A stretch of DNA of 64,000 nt from contig OY282432.1 in assembly GCA_958295985.1 (NCBI GenBank), positions 434,001 through 498,000 on the forward strand, in the 5' to 3' direction. The stretch is from an uncultured Candidatus Binatia bacterium. Its GTDB lineage: Bacteria; Desulfobacterota; Binatia; UBA9968; JAJDTQ01. Below, piece after piece: positions 51,370-59,300 of this stretch. Numbering within the stretch: the stretch's first letter is position 1; each line of letters opens with the position of its first letter. The position numbers and the translations under genes are program-made. A model generated the notes under the pieces. The model was not told where the DNA came from. It made no database searches and was given only the letters and a program-made list of their open reading frames with translations.

Positions 51370-52671
51370 ATGAGCGGCCTTGAACTGGCGGAGTACCGCG
51401 TGCGCGAGATCCGGCTCGGACGGGAAACGCGCTATGCCTCCGGTGTCCTCGAAGTGGATGCCGAAGGGTTGGCGGCCTTCGCCCGGGAGGACCCGCGCGT
51501 ACGTTCCGCGAGATTCGACGTGGTGCGCCCCGGCGAGAAGGCGCGGGTCACCGGCATTCGCGACGTGGTGGAGCCGCGGATCAAGACCTCCGGGACCGGA
51601 CAGGTGTTTCCGGGAATCCTGGGGCCGGTGGCTCCCGTGGGCCAGGGACGCACCCACCGGCTGTCGGGCATGGCGCTGGTCACCGCGGTCGCCTACGAGG
51701 GCACCGTCCGCACCGGCACCACGGCCCAGCGCAGCGCCATCCTGGACATGTGGGGTCCCGGCGGGGACATGACCCCGTTCAGCTCCCTCGTCAACCTGGT
51801 GCTGACCCTGGACCTGGAGGACGGACTGTCCGCGTACGAGGCGCATCAGGCCATCCAGCGTGCGGAGTACGGCCTGGCGTTGCGGCTCGCCGAGACCACC
51901 ACGGGCCTTGAACCGGACGGCGTGGAGATCCATGATCCGGACGCTCGCGCAGACCATCTCCCGTCCGCCGTGGTCATCATCGGCTGCTTCACCGAACCCA
52001 ACCACAAGCCCTCCAACGTGGCCTACTACGGCCTCCCGGTCCAGGAGTCGTTATCCACCGTCATCCACCCCAACGAACTCACCGACGGCGCCGTCACCCC
52101 CGGCACCATCCGCACCGTCAGCTATCATCCGATCACCTGGAACTGGCAGAACCAGCCCCTGGTCCTGGAGCTCCTGCGCGACCAACGGTTCCGGTTCGCG
52201 GGGGTCATCCTGGAGCGCATCGGCTTCGAGACCTCCCGCGAAAAGGAGATCGCGGCCCACAACGCCGTTCGCGTGGCCGCTTCGCTGGGCGCCGACGCCG
52301 CCCTGATCACGCGCACGGGCTCGGGCAACGCGTTCATCGAGGTGATGCTGACGGTGCGCGGCTGCGAGGAGAACGGCATCAAGACCGTCCTGGTGACCTA
52401 CGAGTACGGCGGCAAGGACGGCGCGGACGCGCCGCTGCTCTACTACGAAAAGGCCGCGGACGCCGTGATCAGCACCGGCAACCGGGACACGGTGGTGGAG
52501 TTGCCCGCGGCGGACCGGGTCGTGGGAGCCTATGACAGGCTCCAGCTCATCAACTACCCCGGAGCGCCCTACGTCGCCGCCCACGAGCCCTTGACGCTCG
52601 AGGCGCGGGACGTCATCGCCGGCGGCATCGACATCTGGGGCGGACGCGACCGCGTCTGCCGGCCCTACTAG
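51370..52671 (+). CDS. Glycine/sarcosine/betaine reductase component B subunit-like protein (GrdE family)
   Basis: A 433-residue protein matching the GrdE/Gly_reductase family through VRPGEKARVTGIRDVVEPRI, GQVFPGILGPV, ILDMWGPGGDMTPFSSLVNLVL, and the late TVLVTYEYGGKDG. In true GrdE a cysteine in the GNC-x-x-C region is cleaved to give the pyruvoyl group. Here the corresponding segment is VTPGTIRTVSYHPITWNWQNQ with no cysteine, so self-processing is not expected. No selenoprotein GrdB or GrdA is near. It may be a non-reductase relative used in oxidative metabolism. Start ATG 51370 has GGAGG upstream. Confidence 0.72.
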   Translation: MSGLELAEYRVREIRLGRETRYASGVLEVDAEGLAAFAREDPRVRSARFDVVRPGEKARVTGIRDVVEPRIKTSGTGQVFPGILGPVAPVGQGRTHRLSGMALVTAVAYEGTVRTGTTAQRSAILDMWGPGGDMTPFSSLVNLVLTLDLEDGLSAYEAHQAIQRAEYGLALRLAETTTGLEPDGVEIHDPDARADHLPSAVVIIGCFTEPNHKPSNVAYYGLPVQESLSTVIHPNELTDGAVTPGTIRTVSYHPITWNWQNQPLVLELLRDQRFRFAGVILERIGFETSREKEIAAHNAVRVAASLGADAALITRTGSGNAFIEVMLTVRGCEENGIKTVLVTYEYGGKDGADAPLLYYEKAADAVISTGNRDTVVELPAADRVVGAYDRLQLINYPGAPYVAAHEPLTLEARDVIAGGIDIWGGRDRVCRPY

Positions 52672-52724
52672 TGTGGACTTCGAGCGACAGCCGATAGTAA
52701 CTCATGAGTCCCCTGCCCCGCTCC

Positions 52725-53798
52725 CTACTCCGGATACAGGGGCGCCTTGTACTCGGTTCCCGGCACCACGACGCCGCCGGCCGGGCGTTCCCCGTCGTTC
52801 AGGTGGGCGAAACGGTCGCGGTACGCCGGCGGCAGCGGCCGCCCTTCGGGTGTGCCGAGCCACAGACGCAGCAGGTTGCGCCTGCGCTCGGGCTCGGGGT
52901 AGTCCTCGAACTCCGTGCGCGAATGGGCCGTGACGTGGTTGTGCAGTATCTGCACGTCTCCCTGCAGGAACTCCATGTCGTACGACAACTCGTCGCACAG
53001 CCCGGCAAAGAGGGCCAGGGCCTCCTTGAGGGCCTCGGAGTGGCGCGGCAACTGCTCGAACCGCTGGGCCGAGCGGATGTAGGTGCCTCCCGCGCTCACG
53101 GTCAGATAGTCTTCGTAGAAGTTGAATATCGGGAGCTGCCACCACGGATCCTTGCCCTCCGGGATCTCGTCGCGCCGGTCACGGTAGATGGGGCCGGCCA
53201 GTTCGGCCACCAGTTCGGGGCGGCGTTTCAACATTTCGTTGTAGACGTTGACGGTGCTGGTAAACCGGCTGCTGCCGCCGGACTTGGCCGGATGCAGGCA
53301 CATCAGGACGACCACGTCGCAGGCATCGCAGTGGAAGGGCAGCATGTCGTGGGTCTGATAGCCGCGGTGCTTCGGGTTCTTGAGGGACGTGCCGCCGAGA
53401 TCGGCCACGTGGCCGAGGAGGTGTCCCTTGGAGTTCTGGGACACGGGCTCGCCGAGGAAAAGGCCGATTCCCCAGAACGCGATGGCGGACTGCAAGCGGC
53501 TGTAACGCTCCACCGGCACGCCGCGTATGAGCGCCAGACCGCGACCGTCGACGACTTCGGCGGCGATGTCGTCGAGCCTGTCTCCCAGGGTCGGAAGCAC
53601 GAAGTCGTCACGAGTGATGTCCATGATGTCGAGCCCGCGTTCTTCCACCCTTGCCACGGCCGCGTCGAGGTCCGCAACATCACCCTCGGTCAGCGGGTGT
53701 ATCCAGCTTTGGTCGTCGGCCAAGTCCTTCGCGGTCCAGGCCGCGGGGTCCACGACGGGCTCATTCAGCACGGCCGGTTTTCTGATCGTGTCGTACAT
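52725..53798 (-). CDS. TauD/TfdA-like Fe(II)/2-oxoglutarate dioxygenase
   Basis: A 357-residue dioxygenase. The Fe ligands are H and D in MLPFHCDACDVV and the distal His in ILHNHVTAHSRTEFED, followed by the 2-oxoglutarate-binding arginine in RRRNLLRLWL. The GRGLALIRGVPVERYS strand is also typical of the family. The ATG at 53798 has GGGAGGAAG upstream. It is 45 nt after the molybdopterin oxidoreductase gene, and converges with the GrdE-like gene. Substrate unknown. Confidence 0.9.
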   Translation of the reverse strand: MYDTIRKPAVLNEPVVDPAAWTAKDLADDQSWIHPLTEGDVADLDAAVARVEERGLDIMDITRDDFVLPTLGDRLDDIAAEVVDGRGLALIRGVPVERYSRLQSAIAFWGIGLFLGEPVSQNSKGHLLGHVADLGGTSLKNPKHRGYQTHDMLPFHCDACDVVVLMCLHPAKSGGSSRFTSTVNVYNEMLKRRPELVAELAGPIYRDRRDEIPEGKDPWWQLPIFNFYEDYLTVSAGGTYIRSAQRFEQLPRHSEALKEALALFAGLCDELSYDMEFLQGDVQILHNHVTAHSRTEFEDYPEPERRRNLLRLWLGTPEGRPLPPAYRDRFAHLNDGERPAGGVVVPGTEYKAPLYPE

Positions 53799-53843
53799 GG
53801 GTCTTCCTCCCAACTTCGCCCCGAGTTTTCTCTGAACTTTCTC

Positions 53844-55991
53844 TTACAGAGTATCGACCTTGGAAATGCGGCACGGCATTCCGCGCGTGTCCGCCGATCC
53901 CGTAACCGGGTCCCACGGCCCATCATAGCGCATGGCGGCGTTGATGTTCACCTCGAGCGCGCCGCGGTGGGGGCCTTCAGCCTCCGGGTACCACCAGCCC
54001 ATTCCGGTCCGCGCCACGCCCGGCAGGGTCCCCTCGGTGACCCGAACCTTCAGGCGGCAGCGGCCCGGGCCGCCGGCAGTCTCCACCCATACCCAGTCAT
54101 CCTGGGCCAGCCGGTATTGCGTGGCCGTCTCCGGGTGCAGTTGCAGCCAGGGGTCGGGCGAGACCTTGCGAGCCCAGCCCTGGTCGCGAAACCGTGAGTG
54201 GTGATAGGTGCGTTCCCGGACTCCCGTGAGCAGCGTCAACGGGTAGGCGTCGCGCACCGCGTCGGTCTCCCGCTCCGCCCGGGTGGGCGTGTAGTCGGGC
54301 AAAGGGTCGAGCCCGAGCTCGGCGAGCCGCTCGGAATAGAGCTCCACCTTGCCGGTACGGGTCTTGAAGCCGGCCTTCTCGAAATCGCCGCAGGTAAACG
54401 GAAAGTCCGCGTACCCCTTCTCCCGCATCTGCTCCACGGTGACACCGCAGTCGCCCAGCAGGAACTCGTTGAACTCGCGCTTGGTCTCCCAGGGAATGAA
54501 CCGCCGCGCTTCGGCGACGCCCCGGGCCTCGATCCGCCGGGCCAGGTCGCGGGCGATGCGGAAGTCGCCGCGCGCCTCCCCCTGTGGCTCCACCACCGGC
54601 TGGATCAGGCTCAGGCACGGCCCGGAGCCCTCCAGCGAAACCTCTTCATCCTCCAGCCCGGTGGTCTTGGGCAGAACGATGTCCGCGTATTCCGCGGTGG
54701 GGTTCATCATGTGGGTGGCCACCGCGAAAAAGTCCAGGGACTTGAGTGCCGCCAGGGTCTTCTGCGTGTCGGGATAGGTGATCACGATGTTCACGCCGCT
54801 GACGTACATGGCGCGCACCGGATAAGGCTTGCCGGTGAGCACCGCCTGGATCACCGAGGGATTGTGACACGCCGTCTGCCAGCCCTCGGGTCCCGCCCAC
54901 AGCGGGAAACGGTCCGCGCCGATGGTCCGCTTCTCCACCTCCAGGGGCAGCCGGAAATCGGGCTTGTGCAGCACCTCGATATAGTTGGTGAACCCCGCCG
55001 GCCGCTTGGCACGCCGGTTGCCGCCCTTGCGGTCCAGGTTGCCGCTGACGGCCACCAGGGCATGGAACGCGCGGAAGGTCTGAACCCCGGCGCTGAAGGC
55101 GTCGATGCCGTGCCCGCTCACGAAGCAGGAGGGGCCGCCGGCATAGAGCTCCGCGGCCCGTTCGATGTCCTCCCGCGGCACACCCGTGAGCTCGGCTGCG
55201 CGCTCCGCCGGGTACTGAGCCACCCGCTCGGCCAACGCATCGAAGCCGTGGCACCAGCGTTCGACAAACTCGCGGTCGTAGCGGTCGTGCTGCACGAGCC
55301 AGTGGATCATCGCCAGGCCGATGGCGGCATCGGTGCCCGGTCGGGGCCGCAGCCACACGTCCGCGATGGCCGCCGCGGGCGTTTCGCCCGGGTCGATGAC
55401 GACGATGCGCGCGCCCTTTGCCCGCGCGCGCTTGAGGGCCTGCCACTGCGGCGGATCGGCCGCTGCCGGGTTGCGCCCGACGATAAGCGCACAACGGGTA
55501 TGATCGATGTCCTCGCCCTTGCTGATGGCCAGCCCTGTGATCCGGTCGCTCAAGGCGCGGCACCCGCCGCACAGATCCTGGTTCATCATCCAGTTGGGCG
55601 ACCCGAACGCCCGCAACAAGAGCGCCAGCATCACCCCGCGACTGAAATGCGCGTTGCTCACCGCGCCGCAGAGGGCCGTAGGACCGTACCGGTCGCGCAC
55701 CGCCAGCATCGCGTCCGCCATCTCGTCCAACGCCTCGTCCCACGACACCCGCTGCCATTGCCCGCCGCCCCGGGGCCCGGTGCGCTTCATGGGGTAGAGC
55801 ACCCGGTCCGGATGGTAGGTCAGCTCCGGCAGCCCGCGAATGCCCTTGACGCAGAACGCCCCCAGCGAGGCCGGATGGTCCGGGTTGGGCGCCACCTTGG
55901 TCACGCGCCCGTCCTCCACCGTAACCAGCGATCCGCAATGGGCGCTGCACTCCCAGCACGTGCTCGGGATGACGACTTTGCCGTTGTCCAT
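53844..55991 (-). CDS. Molybdopterin oxidoreductase (DMSO reductase family)
   Basis: A 715-residue catalytic subunit with an N-terminal [4Fe-4S] site: C-x2-C-x3-C in STCWECSAHCGSL and a fourth cysteine in GAFCVKGI. The molybdopterin-guanine-dinucleotide-binding core follows (for example CALIVGRNPAAADPPQW), and the C-terminal cofactor-binding region contains RERTYHHSRFRDQG and LHPETATQ. A cysteine in NQDLCGGCRAL could be the Mo ligand. No twin-arginine signal is present, so it acts in the cytoplasm. No electron-transfer subunit is adjacent. Confidence 0.9.
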   Translation of the reverse strand: MDNGKVVIPSTCWECSAHCGSLVTVEDGRVTKVAPNPDHPASLGAFCVKGIRGLPELTYHPDRVLYPMKRTGPRGGGQWQRVSWDEALDEMADAMLAVRDRYGPTALCGAVSNAHFSRGVMLALLLRAFGSPNWMMNQDLCGGCRALSDRITGLAISKGEDIDHTRCALIVGRNPAAADPPQWQALKRARAKGARIVVIDPGETPAAAIADVWLRPRPGTDAAIGLAMIHWLVQHDRYDREFVERWCHGFDALAERVAQYPAERAAELTGVPREDIERAAELYAGGPSCFVSGHGIDAFSAGVQTFRAFHALVAVSGNLDRKGGNRRAKRPAGFTNYIEVLHKPDFRLPLEVEKRTIGADRFPLWAGPEGWQTACHNPSVIQAVLTGKPYPVRAMYVSGVNIVITYPDTQKTLAALKSLDFFAVATHMMNPTAEYADIVLPKTTGLEDEEVSLEGSGPCLSLIQPVVEPQGEARGDFRIARDLARRIEARGVAEARRFIPWETKREFNEFLLGDCGVTVEQMREKGYADFPFTCGDFEKAGFKTRTGKVELYSERLAELGLDPLPDYTPTRAERETDAVRDAYPLTLLTGVRERTYHHSRFRDQGWARKVSPDPWLQLHPETATQYRLAQDDWVWVETAGGPGRCRLKVRVTEGTLPGVARTGMGWWYPEAEGPHRGALEVNINAAMRYDGPWDPVTGSADTRGMPCRISKVDTL

Positions 55992-56301
55992 GACCGGGAT
56001 GATGTGAGTGACTCCTGTTGGAAAGTGGAATCAGGGATTTCGACGGTTGTTTTTCCGACGGTTGTTTCTCAGTTTTCCGACGGTTGTTTCTCAAGGCCGT
56101 TTTTCTTAGGGCGATATTCCCATATCCATGGATTGCTGGTCAATCGCGCAGTCGCACTCAAGCGCACTCAAGACGCTAGCCCGGCGGTAGGCTGAAGCAT
56201 GGCGGCCCGTGAACATCCCTGCTCAAACCCGGAAGTGTGTGACAAGTGTATGACGATGGGCAAGGCGGCAGTGTCGAATACCCCGTGGGTTGCGTCGGGG
56301 G
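55992..56301. other. Intergenic region with triplicate short repeat before the CRISPR array
   Basis: No gene is seen in this 310-nt stretch. The motif CGACGGTTGT occurs at 56041, 56056 and 56088, the last two within a longer TTCCGACGGTTGTTTCTCA. These lie in the upstream region of the molybdopterin gene and could bind a regulator. A tandem CGCACTCAAG pair lies near 56154-56174. The array's degenerate repeat begins at 56302. Confidence 0.45.
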
Positions 56302-59300
56302 TATTCAATGAGGGTGGGGTACATGCGCCCCGGAATACCGCCGTAATCACGGTCGGTCCCGCGGAGGGTAGCGGTGCTTCAATGAGGCCGGGGCACATGC
56401 GCCCCGGAATACCAACGCCGTTTTTCCGACCCTTTCCGACCTATTGACGCTTCAATGAGGCCGGGGCACATGCGCCCCGGAATACCGTTTCATAAGCAGT
56501 CCGTCCGTGGCGTCGGTCCTGCTTCGCTTCAATGAGGCCGGGGCACATGCGCCCCGGAATACATGAACAGTTCAACAAGATACGATCCTTTGTCTACTCG
56601 CTTCAATGAGGCCGGGGCACATGCGCCCCGGAATACTATTCACCAGGGTAGGCGAGCGCCGTGGATTGAAGCTTCAATGAGGCCGGGGCACATGCGCCCC
56701 GGAATACACGGGAAGGGCGATCGCGTGGACGGAAAGCAATGGGGCTTCAATGAGGCCGGGGCACATGCGCCCCGGAATACCAACGGGACCGGCAAAAGGA
56801 TACCGGTGAGCCAAGTGCTTCAATGAGGCCGGGGCACATGCGCCCCGGAATACTACGAGACCGAGCTGAGAAGGACGTACCAGGCAGGGCTTCAATGAGG
56901 CCGGGGCACATGCGCCCCGGAATACAGCTGGTCTACTAATGGGGCTATGCCCCTTATGTCCGCTTCAATGAGGCCGGGGCACATGCGCCCCGGAATACGT
57001 CCCCCACACCGGCTGCTTGGTGCCGGGGCCTCCGTTGAGCTTCAATGAGGCCGGGGCACATGCGCCCCGGAATACGAGACATACGAAGCCGCCCTCAAGG
57101 CGTTCGCCCTGCTTCAATGAGGCCGGGGCACATGCGCCCCGGAATACCTGAAGGAACCGGAATCGGAGGGTCCCGCCGCCCGGCTTCAATGAGGCCGGGG
57201 CACATGCGCCCCGGAATACATCCTGATCCTGATCCTGATCCTGATGAGGAAAAGGGTAAGCTTCAATGAGGCCGGGGCACATGCGCCCCGGAATACCCAA
57301 CCCTACACTAGTTGCTTGTGGTAGGCCCGTAAGGCTTCAATGAGGCCGGGGCACATGCGCCCCGGAATACGGCGACACGGACTGGCCCGAGAGCGGCGAC
57401 TACGCGCTTCAATGAGGCCGGGGCACATGCGCCCCGGAATACTGTGGTGTACCGGCTCGGACGGCATGAGAGCTCCTGGCTTCAATGAGGCCGGGGCACA
57501 TGCGCCCCGGAATACTTGAGGGGGTGGTGTCGGGAGAGGGGGTGGTGTCTTATGAGCTTCAATGAGGCCGGGGCACATGCGCCCCGGAATACGGACCGAA
57601 AAGCTACGCATGGCAGAGCTATCTGGCGCTTCAATGAGGCCGGGGCACATGCGCCCCGGAATACGACGACGAAGTGGTGGTGCATTGACGAGACGAATGA
57701 GCTTCAATGAGGCCGGGGCACATGCGCCCCGGAATACTCAGGTCCCGCACCACCTCCAGGCTCTTCTCGCCCGTGCTTCAATGAGGCCGGGGCACATGCG
57801 CCCCGGAATACTCGTCGAATGGTTGAGTCGTATCTGTTCGTATGGGGTTGGCTTCAATGAGGCCGGGGCACATGCGCCCCGGAATACGCAGCGACTCGTC
57901 CACGTAGTACGAGTGCCGCACGTCGCTTCAATGAGGCCGGGGCACATGCGCCCCGGAATACCGCGGAACCTTACCCTGACGTGCGTTCGGCACGGGGTGG
58001 CTTCAATGAGGCCGGGGCACATGCGCCCCGGAATACATGGCGCTGATTATGAAGCGCGGTTCGGCTGCGATGCTTCAATGAGGCCGGGGCACATGCGCCC
58101 CGGAATACGAGCGGTAGTCCGTCGCGGTCCCTCGATGTGGTGGTAGCTTCAATGAGGCCGGGGCACATGCGCCCCGGAATACGCGCTCCAGGCGCCGGTG
58201 TTGGCGTCTCGCGTCCGGCTTCAATGAGGCCGGGGCACATGCGCCCCGGAATACAACAAGTCCCTCGTCACACGGCCCGTACCTCGCCCTGCTTCAATGA
58301 GGCCGGGGCACATGCGCCCCGGAATACAGCAGTGCACAGATACGGCCAACCGCAAATACGCATGCTTCAATGAGGCCGGGGCACATGCGCCCCGGAATAC
58401 TGGCGGTACCCGAGCCACGTCCAACGCTACACCCGGGCTTCAATGAGGCCGGGGCACATGCGCCCCGGAATACCTAACCTAATGGCCTGCATGATGGCGC
58501 AGCCTGCAAGCTTCAATGAGGCCGGGGCACATGCGCCCCGGAATACCGGCGCCGGCCTCGAGGGCCTGGGGCAAAATCCCGCGCTTCAATGAGGCCGGGG
58601 CACATGCGCCCCGGAATACTGGTCAGCCGTCCCGCCGCGCCGTAGCCGTACACCAGCTTCAATGAGGCCGGGGCACATGCGCCCCGGAATACTTGGGAAG
58701 CTGGTTGCGGACTACGGCCTGATAACACCGCTTCAATGAGGCCGGGGCACATGCGCCCCGGAATACGAGACTTCCGGCGAGTTCGACTCCCCCCGTACCG
58801 GGCTTCAATGAGGCCGGGGCACATGCGCCCCGGAATACAAGACGGGGATGCGGTTCGACATTCCGGTCGAAATCAAGCTTCAATGAGGCCGGGGCACATG
58901 CGCCCCGGAATACAGCGCAACGTCGGGCTGTGGCAACGCCGCATGGCGGCTTCAATGAGGCCGGGGCACATGCGCCCCGGAATACGTACTTCGACGAGGC
59001 CGTGAAGCTCGGCTTGGTTACGGTGCTTCAATGAGGCCGGGGCACATGCGCCCCGGAATACTCGACATGGTGAAGATCGGGCAGCAGAAGGCCAGACTGC
59101 TTCAATGAGGCCGGGGCACATGCGCCCCGGAATACGCTGGGAGTATGGCTACTCAGCACCAATAGCAGTCAGCTTCAATGAGGCCGGGGCACATGCGCCC
59201 CGGAATACAGAACTTGATCTGACCGTTCTGACCGTCCCAAAATTGGCTTCAATGAGGCCGGGGCACATGCGCCCCGGAATACTTCGTTGCCGACAACACC

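Noticed and set aside
54198..56195. A 665-codon plus-strand frame opposite the molybdopterin oxidoreductase
   Set aside because: The minus-strand gene has clear [4Fe-4S] and cofactor motifs; the plus frame has no recognisable domain.
56413..56448. Similarity of this spacer to the CGACGGTTGT repeats at 56041-56097
   Set aside because: Only GTTTTTCCGAC is shared; a common origin cannot be supported from 11 nt.
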